From Flexivirga alba (GTDB taxonomy: Bacteria > Actinomycetota > Actinomycetes > Actinomycetales > Dermatophilaceae), in assembly GCF_042661025.1 (NCBI RefSeq), contig NZ_JBHSWH010000001.1, positions 1,302,001 through 1,366,000 of the forward strand: a DNA stretch of 64,000 nt, written 5' to 3'. Positions 54,359-62,877 of the stretch are shown piece by piece (the stretch's first letter is position 1; each line of letters begins with the position of its first letter). The notes under the pieces were generated by a model, which had not been told where the DNA came from, searched no databases, and saw nothing but the letters and a program-made list of their open reading frames with translations. The translations under genes were made by a program, and so were the position numbers.

Positions 54359-55159
54359 GTGCCCGAGCAGAAGATCACCTCGGCGGCCAACCCGCGACTG
54401 AAAGGGCTGGTCGGCCTGCGTCGTCGCCGTCGCCGTGAGGAAACCGGCCGCACGCTGCTGGAGGGGTATGACGAGCTGGCTCTCGCCCTCGACGCGGGTG
54501 TCCGGCCGGACGAGCTCTACATCTGCGACGACCTGATGGCCGACCCGCGCGCGCAGCACGAGGTCGTGCGGCAAGCGCGAGGTGCGGGAGCCGAAGTGAT
54601 CCGGTTGAGCCGCCAGGCATTCGAGAAGGTCGCCTACCGCGAGGGGGCCGACGGGTTCCTTGCCGTGGTGCCGTCGGTGGGTGTGACGCCGCGGGAGCTG
54701 ACATTGCCGGACCGGCCGTTGGTGCTGATCGCCGAAGGTGTCGAGAAGCCGGGCAATCTCGGTGCGATGCTGCGGACGGCGGACGCAGCCGGCGTGGACG
54801 CGGTCGTCGCGTCGAACCCGGTGACCGATTGGGGCAATCCCAATGTCGTTCGTAGCTCGAAGGGCACCGTCTTCTCGGTGCCTGTCGCGACAGCGACAAC
54901 TGCGGAGACCTTCGCCTGGGCGAACGAACGCGGCATCAAGGTGGTCGCTGCGACGCCGGCGGCGACCAGCCTGCACACGGACGTGGATCTCACCGGTCCG
55001 GTGGCGATCGCGGTCGGCACCGAAAAGGAAGGCCTGACCGACGAAGCGCTCGCAGCGGCGGACATGCTCATCCGAATCCCTATGAGTGGCAAGGCAAATT
55101 CGCTCAACGTCGCGACGTCGGCGGCCATCGTTCTCTACGAAGCCGTTCGGCAGCGCTGA
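54359..55159 (+). CDS. TrmH/SpoU-family RNA 2'-O-methyltransferase
   Basis: 266 residues, GTG start. N-terminal substrate-binding domain, then the SPOUT trefoil-knot domain with three motifs: EGVEKPGNLGAMLRTADAAG, AVGTEKEGLT and IPMSGKANSLNVATSAAI. It methylates a ribose in rRNA or tRNA using S-adenosylmethionine. Probably rRNA because of the N-terminal domain. Confidence 0.93.
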   Translation: MPEQKITSAANPRLKGLVGLRRRRRREETGRTLLEGYDELALALDAGVRPDELYICDDLMADPRAQHEVVRQARGAGAEVIRLSRQAFEKVAYREGADGFLAVVPSVGVTPRELTLPDRPLVLIAEGVEKPGNLGAMLRTADAAGVDAVVASNPVTDWGNPNVVRSSKGTVFSVPVATATTAETFAWANERGIKVVAATPAATSLHTDVDLTGPVAIAVGTEKEGLTDEALAAADMLIRIPMSGKANSLNVATSAAIVLYEAVRQR

Positions 55160-55269
55160 CATCACTGGTGGTCGGGAGGGTTTCGTCATACCGGCTGGTA
55201 TGGCGCGCGCGACGGCTGCGGCGCGGACCCGCTGTCAACCGGCCGAGCGCACAGTGGCACCATCGGTTC

Positions 55270-55923
55270 ATGCGAGTTGATCATCTGGTTTTTGCCGCAG
55301 AGCCCGACGGAATGATCGCGACCGCCAAGCGTCTCGGGGCACTGCTGGGGGTGGAGCCGGTCGACGGCGGGTTGCACCCGCGCTTCGGCACCCGCAACTC
55401 AATCATCCCGCTGACCGATCGCCGATTCATCGAGGTCGTCGAGGTGCTCGACCACCCGGCATCCGACAAGGCGCCGTTCGGCCAGGCCGTTCGTGCGTGC
55501 TCCGCCGCCGGTGGCGGCTGGCTCGGTTGGGTCGTCGAGGTCGAGGACATGTCGATTGCTGAGCGGCTGCTCGGTCGTAGCGCAGTCCCTGGCAATCGGC
55601 ACCGTCCCGATGGTGTGGAGATCTGCTGGAAGCAGATCGGCATACGCGGCCTGATGGCCGACCCGCAGGTGCCGTTCTTCATCGAATGGCCCGAGGGTCA
55701 GGACCACCCGTCCACCGAGGGTGCGTCAACCACCGCGCTGACCGGCCTGCAGATCGCCGGATCCCCTGACCGAGTTCGCGAATGGCTCGGCCTGGTCGGT
55801 GAGCCGGGCGTGGACCGCGAGGAGTGGGAGCCGGACATCAAGTTCGACTTCGCCGCACTGCACGGCAACCCGGGCCTGATGTCGGTGCAGTTCCACAGCG
55901 CCGCCGGCGCGGTCAGCATCTGA
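55270..55923 (+). CDS. Glyoxalase-like (VOC) domain protein
   Basis: 217 residues. The start RVDHLVFAAEPDGMIATAKRL and the pattern of His/Glu positions fit the Glyoxalase_3-like family in actinobacteria. Ligand and reaction unknown. Stops 4 bases before the convergent copZ-like gene. Confidence 0.8.
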   Translation: MRVDHLVFAAEPDGMIATAKRLGALLGVEPVDGGLHPRFGTRNSIIPLTDRRFIEVVEVLDHPASDKAPFGQAVRACSAAGGGWLGWVVEVEDMSIAERLLGRSAVPGNRHRPDGVEICWKQIGIRGLMADPQVPFFIEWPEGQDHPSTEGASTTALTGLQIAGSPDRVREWLGLVGEPGVDREEWEPDIKFDFAALHGNPGLMSVQFHSAAGAVSI

Positions 55924-55927
55924 CCGG

Positions 55928-56143
55928 TCAGCCGACCAGCTCGTAGCCCGCTTCGTCGACCGCGTCGGCGATCGCCTGCGGGTTGAGGTCACTTTCGCTG
56001 GTGATGTGCACCGGTGAGTCGCCGCCTTCGTGCAGGTCGATCTGCACCTCGCGCACACCGTCGATCGTCTTGAGCTCTTCGGTGACTGCGGCCACGCAGT
56101 GTCCGCAGGTCATGCCGTGCACGGTGATGTCGGTCTGAGTCAT
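55928..56143 (-). CDS. Heavy-metal-associated (CopZ-like) copper chaperone
   Basis: 71 residues: a single ferredoxin-like HMA domain with the Cu(I) site GMTCGHC near residues 10-16. Encoded 32 bases after csoR on the same strand. It should carry Cu(I) to a copper exporter, but no P1B-ATPase gene is in the window. Confidence 0.93.
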   Translation of the reverse strand: MTQTDITVHGMTCGHCVAAVTEELKTIDGVREVQIDLHEGGDSPVHITSESDLNPQAIADAVDEAGYELVG

Positions 56144-56175
56144 GGGGTTCTCCTTCGTGGTTCGGGATGGCGGTT

Positions 56176-56457
56176 TCAGCTGCGCACCAGGCGGGCGATC
56201 GCATCGGATGCTTCGCGCACCTTCGTGGCAGCCGCCTCGTCGGACTCGCGTGCGGCGTCCACCACGCAATGGCCGACATGGTCCTCGAGCAGCCCGAGAC
56301 TGACCGTCTGCAACGCCTTGGTGACCGCGCTGACCTGGGTCAGCACGTCGATGCAGTAGGTGTCCTCCTCGACCATGCGCTGTATGCCGCGCACCTGTCC
56401 TTCGATGCGCCGAAGTCGCTTGAGGTAGTCGTCCTTCGTGCCGGTGTAGCCCGCCAT
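56176..56457 (-). CDS. csoR: CsoR copper-sensing repressor
   Basis: 93 residues from ATG 56457 (GGAGG upstream). All-helical DUF156 fold; the Cu(I)-binding triad Cys35-His60-Cys64 (DTYCIDVL, LLEDHVGHCVVD) is intact. Cu(I) binding releases DNA. Operon csoR-copZ, with its own operator upstream. Confidence 0.95.
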   Translation of the reverse strand: MAGYTGTKDDYLKRLRRIEGQVRGIQRMVEEDTYCIDVLTQVSAVTKALQTVSLGLLEDHVGHCVVDAARESDEAAATKVREASDAIARLVRS

Positions 56458-56525
56458 ACGTTCCTCCAAAGGTTGCTGCCCGAGTCGGTTGCCGGAGCGA
56501 AACCGCTTCTCGCGATAGGCAACAC

Positions 56526-56544
56526 AATACCCCATGGGGGTATT
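56526..56544. promoter_or_regulatory. CsoR operator
   Basis: AATACCCC (56526-56533) and GGGGTATT (56537-56544), a pseudo-palindrome with G/C-rich core typical of type 1 CsoR sites, about 70 bases upstream of csoR. Implies copper-inducible autoregulation. Confidence 0.8.
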
Positions 56545-56657
56545 CCGCTCCCCGGGTCGGCGCGCATACGTCTCCCCAGTGTCGAGGTCCGCGCGGGTAT
56601 GACGTCAGAAGGCGTGCGTGGGTAGACACTGGGTCGACCTACGCACGCGTGAGACGG

Positions 56658-56835
56658 TCAGTTGACGCCGGTGATCTTGCCAGAAGGATGCGTAGTGATC
56701 GCCCGTGTAGTACCAGTTCGGCGGGCTGGTCAGCGGGGTGCCGCCGGTGATGATCCACCGGGTGCCGCGGGTGGGCGCACCTGGCGTGATCACGGTGTAT
56801 TCGTGGTAGTAGCTGCTGGACTCGGCCGGCAGGTG
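56658..56835 (-). pseudogene. Remnant of guanyl-specific ribonuclease (RNase Sa/barnase type)
   Basis: The minus strand reads LPAESSSYYHEYTVITPG, APTRGTRWIITGG and NWYYTGDHYASFW, matching the C-terminal half of secreted microbial RNases of the N1/T1 group (RNase Sa pattern YYHEYTVITPG...TRGTRR...YYTGDHYA). Catalytic Glu and His are kept. One extra base near 56683 displaces the natural end KITGVN-stop (56658). The N-terminal half with signal peptide is missing: an in-frame stop lies near 56842 and unrelated repeats follow. A decayed gene. Confidence 0.7.
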
Positions 56836-56844
56836 ACCGCGCAG

Positions 56845-57136
56845 TCAGGATTTCGTCAGAAGTTGGTCAAGGGTCTCAGGCGGGAATCGGTGGAGTCGCC
56901 TTGGTCCGGGCCTGCAGATGGTGCGGGAGAGTCGGCGCACTTTGCGCGGGCCGCGGTGGTGTGGTGCGGGGTTGTGGATCTGCGGTCCTGCAGCAGGTGC
57001 GGTGGGGCGCACGTCCTGCTGGTCCTTGTTGAGTATGGCGGAGCGACGCGTCCGTGGGCCTGCAGATGGTGCTGCAGGACCGGCGCACTTTGTGCAGGGC
57101 ACAGAGCCTGTCCGTGTCCGCGCCGCGGCTCCGCGC
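56845..57136. repeat. Repeat-rich non-coding stretch with two ~44-base direct repeats
   Basis: 56908-56950 and 57056-57099 share GGGCCTGCAGATGGTGC at the left and CGGCGCACTTTG at the right. Between them GTCCTGCAGCAGGTGCGG and CACGTCCTGCTGG vary the same words. Long open frames here are composition artefacts. Sits between the RNase remnant and purB; no function visible. Confidence 0.6.
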
Positions 57137-58552
57137 TCAGTCCTCGTGCAGGAACTTCACCAATTGCGGGGCCAGGCCGACATACGTCGCGGGAGTCATG
57201 GTGAGGAACCGCTGCTCGACCTCGGCAGGCAGGCCGAGCCCGCGCACGAACTCGCGCAGGTCGGCCTCGCTGATCCGGCGGCCACGGGTGAGCTCCTTGA
57301 GCCGCTCGTAGGGCTGCTCCATCCCCGGCACGCCCTGGGCACCGAGGGCTCGCATCGCGGACTGGATCGGCTCGCCGAGCACCTCCCAGTTGGCGTCGAG
57401 GTCGGCCGCCATCCGCTCCGGCGACGCGTCGAGCCCGGCGAGGCCGCGGGTGACGTTGTCGATGGCCAACAGCGAGTGCCCGTATGCCGTGCCGATGTTG
57501 CGCTGCATCGAGGAGTCGGTCAGGTCGCGCTGCATCCGCGACGTGACGAGCGTGCGGGCGAGCACGTCGAGCAGGCCGTTGCTGACTTCGAGGTTGGCCT
57601 CGGCGTTCTCGAAGCGGATCGGGTTGACCTTGTGTGGCATCGTGCTCGACCCGACCGTGCCCTGGCCGCGGGACTGCGCGAAGTAGCCCATCGAGATGTA
57701 GGTCCACACGTCGGTCGCCAGGTTGTGCAGGATCGAGTTGAAGCGGGCGATGTCGCTGTAGACCTCGGCCTGCCAGTCGTGGCTCTCGATCTGGGTGGTC
57801 AGCGGATTCCATTGCAGGCCAAGGGATTCCACGAAGGTGCGGGACAGCGTCACCCAGTCGGTCTCGGGCACCGCGGCGACGTGTGCGCCATACGTGCCGG
57901 TCGCGCCGTTGAGCTTGCCGAGGTATTCCGCGCTCGCGATCCGGCGCAGCTGACGGCGCAGTCGGTGGGCGAGGACCGCCAGCTCCTTGCCCATCGTGGT
58001 CGGTGTCGCCGGCTGCCCATGGGTGTGTGCCAGCAGCGGGACATCGGCCAGTTCGGTTGCCATGGTGGCGATCTGGTCGACCAGCGCCGTAGCGCGAGGT
58101 GACCACACCTGCCGGGTCGCGCCCTGCACCATCAGTGCGTAGGACAGGTTGTTGACGTCCTCGCTGGTGCAGCCGAAGTGAACCAGCTCGGCCAGCCCGG
58201 CCGCATCGTCATCGCCGACGATCTGCGGCAGCCGGCGCTTCAGGTAGTACTCGACCGCCTTGACGTCGTGCACGGTCTCGCGCTCGATGTCGGCCAGCTC
58301 GGCGATGTCCGCAGTGTCGAACTGCGCTGGTATGTCGCGCAACTCGGCGATCTCACCATCGGTCAACCGACGAACACCCGGGACCGCGTCGTTGGAGGTC
58401 AGGTGGATCAGCCACTCGACCTCGACGTGCACCCGCTCGCGGTTGAGCGCGGCCTCGGAGAGGTGGTCGACCAAGGGGGCGACGGCGGCCCGGTATCGCC
58501 CGTCCAGGGCGCCGAGCGCGATGGGCGGGTTGGCATCAGCAAGCGAACGCAT
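57137..58552 (-). CDS. purB: Adenylosuccinate lyase
   Basis: 471 residues. Fumarase/aspartase-superfamily signature GSSTMPHKVNPIRFENAEAN, with HTHGQPATPTTMGKEL and VHFGCTSEDVNN. The longer PurB type (about 450-475 residues), as in E. coli. Works twice in purine synthesis, on SAICAR and adenylosuccinate. Single gene; no other pur gene is near. Confidence 0.96.
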   Translation of the reverse strand: MRSLADANPPIALGALDGRYRAAVAPLVDHLSEAALNRERVHVEVEWLIHLTSNDAVPGVRRLTDGEIAELRDIPAQFDTADIAELADIERETVHDVKAVEYYLKRRLPQIVGDDDAAGLAELVHFGCTSEDVNNLSYALMVQGATRQVWSPRATALVDQIATMATELADVPLLAHTHGQPATPTTMGKELAVLAHRLRRQLRRIASAEYLGKLNGATGTYGAHVAAVPETDWVTLSRTFVESLGLQWNPLTTQIESHDWQAEVYSDIARFNSILHNLATDVWTYISMGYFAQSRGQGTVGSSTMPHKVNPIRFENAEANLEVSNGLLDVLARTLVTSRMQRDLTDSSMQRNIGTAYGHSLLAIDNVTRGLAGLDASPERMAADLDANWEVLGEPIQSAMRALGAQGVPGMEQPYERLKELTRGRRISEADLREFVRGLGLPAEVEQRFLTMTPATYVGLAPQLVKFLHED

Positions 58553-58594
58553 GCGCCGATTGTCCCAGAGCGGCCGAGCGACCGGACCCGGCGG

Positions 58595-59377
58595 TCAGTC
58601 GGAGGTCGTGTCGTCCATCGCGATGACGGCGAAGATCTCACCGTGCTTGCCCTGCAGGAGTGCCTCCGGGCCGAACGGCGTGTCCATCGTCATCAGGATC
58701 GACGCGCCCAGTTCCTGGGCGATTTGTGCCGAGGAGTCCCGGTCGGCGACCGCGAAATGCACCAGCCAGGACGGCGGCGCGTCGTCCGGCAATTGCTCCG
58801 CCTGGTGTATGCCGCAAACGGTCTCCCCGGTGGACAGTTTGGCGATCGCGTAGGCGCCCCCACGGTCGTCATACGTGAAGCCGAATACCTTGGTGTAGAA
58901 CGCTTTCGAGCCCGCCAGGTCACGTGTCATCAGGTCGTTCCAGACGACCGAGCCGGGTTCGTTGACCAGGCCGAAACCGATCAGGCCGGTGCCCTGCCAC
59001 AGCCCGAAGAAAGCGCCGGTCGGGTCGGCGCAATAGGCCGAACGCCCGACGCCCGCGATGTCGATGACCTCGGTGAGGACACGGCCGCCGGCCGCGGTCA
59101 CTGCTTCGCAGGTGGCAGCGATGTCGTCCGTGGCGAAGTAGGTGGTCCAGAACGGCGGCGCGTCGGAGTTGGCGTTCTTGTGCTCGAGACCGGCGACCGG
59201 CTGGTCATCCTTGCGGCATACGCGGTAATCGGCGTGCTCGTCGTCGCGCTGAACGTCCCAGCCGAAGAGCTTCTCGTAGAAGTCCTGCGCGTGGTGCATC
59301 CCGCGGTGGGCCGGCTCGAAGGCGCAGTCGACCCAGCACGGCGTGCCGGCGGGCCAGGACGTTGTTCGTTCGCTCAT
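58595..59377 (-). CDS. VOC-family protein with two glyoxalase-like domains
   Basis: 260 residues: two tandem VOC modules, residues ~10-125 (PCWVDCAFEPAHRGMHHAQDFYEKLFGWDV) and ~135-255 (VVWNDLMTRDLAGSKAFYTKVFGF). Proteins of this plan are common in actinobacteria (27 kDa antigen-like, e.g. Cfp30B type). Reaction unknown. Confidence 0.87.
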   Translation of the reverse strand: MSERTTSWPAGTPCWVDCAFEPAHRGMHHAQDFYEKLFGWDVQRDDEHADYRVCRKDDQPVAGLEHKNANSDAPPFWTTYFATDDIAATCEAVTAAGGRVLTEVIDIAGVGRSAYCADPTGAFFGLWQGTGLIGFGLVNEPGSVVWNDLMTRDLAGSKAFYTKVFGFTYDDRGGAYAIAKLSTGETVCGIHQAEQLPDDAPPSWLVHFAVADRDSSAQIAQELGASILMTMDTPFGPEALLQGKHGEIFAVIAMDDTTSD

Positions 59378-59559
59378 TGTCCGAGCTTAGGCATCCCCTT
59401 CGCCGTATGACGTCCGAAGCAAGGTATGGCGATGAAACGATCAGGATTTCGTGAGGTTGTTCAATTCCTTTTCAAGGTTTTGTCAACCTGCCCCTGCCGG
59501 CACAGCAGCCGACTTACCGTGTCCGCATGAACGACGAGAGGGCGGGGAGGTGTCCACAG

Positions 59560-59949
59560 ATGACAGGGAGTCTGCGCGACTCGATCGCATTCCGGGCATC
59601 CCGTGAGGCAGCCAAGGCGATGATCGGCGAGATCGATGCGCTGCGGTGGTTGCTGCATGTCGTCGACGCAAGGTTGCGTGCTCCGGGCGTTGCCGGCGTC
59701 GCGACTCATCTGCACCTGGACATCGCCGAGGCGATCGTTGACGCGCACATCGAGGAGTTGGCCGAGCCCGGCCTGACCGCCGAGCGGTTGGCGCAGTTGC
59801 GCACCGACCCGCGCTGCCTGGTGATCGTCTCCGCACTCCACTTCCTCACGACGCCGCATTGCCCGGCTGCCGCCGACGACGATGAGGACGAGCTGGAGAT
59901 TCTGAGCTGGGCGACCGACGTCGCCCGCTGCGAGTTGCCGGTCAGCTGA
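59560..59949 (+). CDS. Hypothetical protein
   Basis: 129 residues from ATG 59560, which has GGGGAGG 9 bases upstream; ATG 59527 in frame has none. Helix-rich, acidic at the end (ADDDEDELEIL), no family recognised. A/T-rich DNA with a long imperfect dyad (59453-59489) lies upstream and probably contains the promoter. Its last five residues are shared with the convergent phosphatase because both genes end in one palindrome. Confidence 0.65.
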   Translation: MTGSLRDSIAFRASREAAKAMIGEIDALRWLLHVVDARLRAPGVAGVATHLHLDIAEAIVDAHIEELAEPGLTAERLAQLRTDPRCLVIVSALHFLTTPHCPAAADDDEDELEILSWATDVARCELPVS

Positions 59950-59959
59950 CCGGCAACTC
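59932..59959. terminator. Perfect 28-base palindrome holding both stop codons
   Basis: Bases 59932-59945 are the exact complement of 59946-59959. The plus gene (stop 59947-59949) and the minus gene (stop 59942-59944) end inside it, overlap by 8 bases, and both encode ELPVS at the C-terminus. It could form a terminator in both directions. Confidence 0.75.
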
Positions 59960-60439
59960 ATCCTGCAGCTCCGCGACCAGGCCACGGCACGCCGCTTCGA
60001 CCTGGTCGCGGCACCGGTCGAAGTCGGTGGCATTGCCGAAATAGGGGTCGTCCAGCTCAAGCTCCCCGGCGGCCATCGCGTCCGCGTCGAACTCGCGCAC
60101 CAGCCGCGTCTCCGCGTTGGTCACCTGCAGGCCCTCGCCGAGTTGCAGCAGGTCGTGCAGGTGCCCGCGGTCGGCGGCCAGGATGAGGTCGCGCTTCTCG
60201 AGGTATGACGCCTCGAGCTGGCGTGCCCGGTGCGCGCTTCCGTCATACCCGCCGCGGCTGAGGGCGGCGAGCGTGCGGGGGTCCGCACCCTGTCCGACGT
60301 GCCAGTCGCCGATGCCGGCGGAATCCACCACAACCTGGTCGCCGAGACCGGCCTTGTCGAGCATCGAGCGCAGAATCACCTCGCCCATCGGGGAGCGACA
60401 GATGTTTCCCGAGCACACGAAGCACACTGAATACGTCAC
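59942..60439 (-). CDS. Low-molecular-weight protein-tyrosine phosphatase
   Basis: 165 residues. P-loop CSGNICRSP near the N-terminus (Cys9 nucleophile, Arg15) and the general-acid DDPYF near residue 128. Dephosphorylates tyrosine on proteins, in actinobacteria often of exopolysaccharide or virulence systems. Alone here; ends in the shared palindrome. Confidence 0.95.
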   Translation of the reverse strand: MTYSVCFVCSGNICRSPMGEVILRSMLDKAGLGDQVVVDSAGIGDWHVGQGADPRTLAALSRGGYDGSAHRARQLEASYLEKRDLILAADRGHLHDLLQLGEGLQVTNAETRLVREFDADAMAAGELELDDPYFGNATDFDRCRDQVEAACRGLVAELQDELPVS

Positions 60440-60453
60440 TCGGTGACCCTACG

Positions 60454-61653
60454 TCACCGGATCCGGGCAGCACCTCCACTGGCGACCGCCTCGAAGACGG
60501 TCGGGGTCGGGAAGCCGCCACGGGCCGCCGCCGCGACGCAGGCGTCCGCGACCGCCGCGGCGTCCTGCTGGTCCACCAGCGCGATCACACAGCCGCCGAA
60601 GCCGCCGCCGGTCATCCGGGCACCGTGCGCGCCGGCGGCAACGGCCGCCTCCTGCAGCGCGTCGACACTCGGTGCGGTGATCTCGTAGTCGTCACGCATC
60701 GAGGCGTGAGAGTCGTTGAGCAGCGGGCCGATTCGTCGCAGGTCGTCACCTGCGAGAAGAATCGCCGCGGTCTGCTCGACCCGCGCGGAGTCGGTGACCA
60801 CGTGCCGGGCGCGGCGGCGCAGCAGCGGCGGGAGCTTGTCGAGTGTGGTGGCCAGGCTCTCCAGCGGCACGTCGCGCAACTCGCGAACGCCCAGGCGCAG
60901 CGCGGCTTCCTGGGAGGACCGGCGGCGCTCGGCATACTCGCCGTCGGCGTGCGAGTGCTCCGTGTGCGAGTCGATGGCGAGCAGCGACAGACCGGCCGCA
61001 GGTAGGTCGAAGCGGAGTTGGGTGATGGTCACCGCGCGGGTGTCGATCTGCATCGCGTGCGACTCCTGGCCGCACACCGACGCCAGCTGGTCCATCAGGC
61101 CGGTCGGGGCGCCGGCGATCTTGTTCTCGGCGTCGCGGCCCAGGTCGGCGACCGTCTCGTTGTCGAGCTGCCAGTCGAGCAGGTCCGACCAGGCGCGCGC
61201 GGTCACACAGGACAACGCTGCGGATGACGAAAGGCCAGCACCCACAGGGACATTGGAGTCCAGCGCGATGTCGAGGCCGGTCACCGGCAGGTCGCGCTGC
61301 CCGGCGGACCACCCCACACCCACGATGTATGCCGCCCAGCCGTAGTCGCCACCTTCGGTGACGTCGGTGAGGTCGAGAGTGACCACGGCGCCGTCGTTGA
61401 TCGACGCCGACGCGATGCGCACCACGGTGTCGTTGCGCCTCCGGACCGCGGCCACCGTGTGCTGCGCCAGCGCGATCGGAAGCACGAATCCGCCGTTGTA
61501 GTCGGTGTGTTCGCCGATGATGTTGACCCGTCCCGGCGCCGCCCAGACACCGTCGGGCTCTGCGTCATACAGCGAGCGGAAGCGGGCGACGAGTGCATCG
61601 AAGTCGACCGGATCCGGCGTCCGAATCACCCCGTCGGCACGTGCCGAACCCAT
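60454..61653 (-). CDS. galK: Galactokinase
   Basis: 399 residues from ATG 61653; the A of that codon is also the last base of the galT stop. GHMP-kinase features: APGRVNIIGEHTDYNGGFVLP-type start signature, ATP loop VPVGAGLSSSAAL, and GGGFGGCVIAL. Phosphorylates galactose at C1 with ATP. Second gene of galT-galK. Confidence 0.95.
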   Translation of the reverse strand: MGSARADGVIRTPDPVDFDALVARFRSLYDAEPDGVWAAPGRVNIIGEHTDYNGGFVLPIALAQHTVAAVRRRNDTVVRIASASINDGAVVTLDLTDVTEGGDYGWAAYIVGVGWSAGQRDLPVTGLDIALDSNVPVGAGLSSSAALSCVTARAWSDLLDWQLDNETVADLGRDAENKIAGAPTGLMDQLASVCGQESHAMQIDTRAVTITQLRFDLPAAGLSLLAIDSHTEHSHADGEYAERRRSSQEAALRLGVRELRDVPLESLATTLDKLPPLLRRRARHVVTDSARVEQTAAILLAGDDLRRIGPLLNDSHASMRDDYEITAPSVDALQEAAVAAGAHGARMTGGGFGGCVIALVDQQDAAAVADACVAAAARGGFPTPTVFEAVASGGAARIR

Positions 61654-62726
61654 CACTTCACCTCGCGCAGACGCTGCGCGACGCTCTCGGGCAGCCCGTC
61701 GTTGACGAACGCCCCCTGACCGGACTCGGACCCGGCGAGGAACTTGACCTTGCCCTCCGCGCGGCGGATCGAATAGAGCTCCAGGTGCAGCCACGCGACA
61801 TCCCGGTAGGACGAGGCCGGCGCCTGCTGCCAGGCCGCGATGTAGGGGGTCGGTTCGTCATACAACCGGTCGAAACGCTGCAGCACGTCGAGATAGACCG
61901 GCACGAACCCATCGCGGCCCGCGTCGTCCAGCGCGGGCAGGTCGGGCACCTGGCGCTTGGGGTAGAAGTGCACCTCGATCGGCCAGCGCGCGGCGAACGG
62001 CACGAACGCGAGCCACTCGTCGTTCTCCGCGATAATCCTTGTGCCTGCTGCGGATTCGCTGGCGATGATGCCGCCGAAAAGGCTGCTGCCGTGCTCATCG
62101 AAATAGGCCTGCGCGTGCTCCAGCTCGGTCGTGGCACGGGGCGGCACGAAGGGGTAGCCGTAGATCTGGCCGTGCGGGTGCTGCAGGGTGACGCCGATCT
62201 CCTGACCGCGGTTCTCGAACGGAAAGACGTGCTCGATCCCGTCCATCGCGTTCAGGTCGGTGGTGCGGTCGGCCCAGGTGTCCACGACCAGCCGCGCCTG
62301 CTGCGGAGTGAGCTCGGCGAACGAGGAATTGTGGTCACTGGTGAAGCACACGACTTCGCAGCGACCGCGTCCGGCGCGCACTTGCTCGAGGCCCTCGGTC
62401 CTCGTCTCCGGCGCCTCGGCGCTCAATTCGTATGACGGGAAACGGTTTTCGAAGGCAACGACCTGGTACTCGGAGGACGGTACCTCCGACAGGTGGTCGC
62501 GCGACGGGCACAACGGGCATTCGTCGGCCGGCGGCATGTAGGTGCGGCTCTGCCGGTGCGACGCCACCGCGATCCACTCGCCGGTCAGCGGATCCAGGCG
62601 GAGTTCCGACCCGGTCACGGTCGTGGGCAGGTCTCGCTTGTCGGTCGCCGCGGTCCGGGAGGTGCCGTCGGCGTCATACCAAAGGATCTGGCGGCCGTCG
62701 GCCAGTTTCCCCGTTGTGCGCTCCAT
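61653..62726 (-). CDS. galT: Galactose-1-phosphate uridylyltransferase
   Basis: 357 residues, GGAGGCGCG before the ATG. HIT-superfamily active site LQHPHGQIYGYPF with the nucleophilic His; zinc-type Cys pair ECPLCPS near residue 70. Exchanges UMP from UDP-glucose to galactose 1-phosphate. First gene of a Leloir operon; galE is not in the window. Confidence 0.96.
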   Translation of the reverse strand: MERTTGKLADGRQILWYDADGTSRTAATDKRDLPTTVTGSELRLDPLTGEWIAVASHRQSRTYMPPADECPLCPSRDHLSEVPSSEYQVVAFENRFPSYELSAEAPETRTEGLEQVRAGRGRCEVVCFTSDHNSSFAELTPQQARLVVDTWADRTTDLNAMDGIEHVFPFENRGQEIGVTLQHPHGQIYGYPFVPPRATTELEHAQAYFDEHGSSLFGGIIASESAAGTRIIAENDEWLAFVPFAARWPIEVHFYPKRQVPDLPALDDAGRDGFVPVYLDVLQRFDRLYDEPTPYIAAWQQAPASSYRDVAWLHLELYSIRRAEGKVKFLAGSESGQGAFVNDGLPESVAQRLREVK

Positions 62727-62734
62727 CGCGCCTC

Positions 62735-62787
62735 CGTTCGCAGAATTTGAAACGTTCGCAGTCCAACGTTCGAAAATGTTCAGTCCT
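62735..62787. promoter_or_regulatory. Repeated operator-like words upstream of galT
   Basis: CGTTCG occurs at 62735, 62753 and 62767; CGTTCGCAG is repeated at 62735 and 62753, and AACGTTCG at 62751 and 62765. The region is A/T-rich. DeoR-type sugar regulators often bind such CGAAC-containing repeats. No regulator gene is adjacent. Confidence 0.5.
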
Positions 62788-62877
62788 GTTGTAGCACGAA
62801 CTCGTGCGCCCCCGGAATGACGTCACCGGGACGGCGGTTGTTGCAGGGGAAAGTTCCGAGCGCCGAAAGAGGAAGAA

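Noticed and set aside
52483..54453. A 656-codon open frame on the minus strand
   Set aside because: Only 52483-53460 has sigma-factor sequence; the rest is the shadow of the HAD gene on the plus strand, with no family signal.
56908..57099. CRISPR or tandem-repeat gene
   Set aside because: Only two copies of the ~44-base unit, 148 bases apart, without spacers of constant size.
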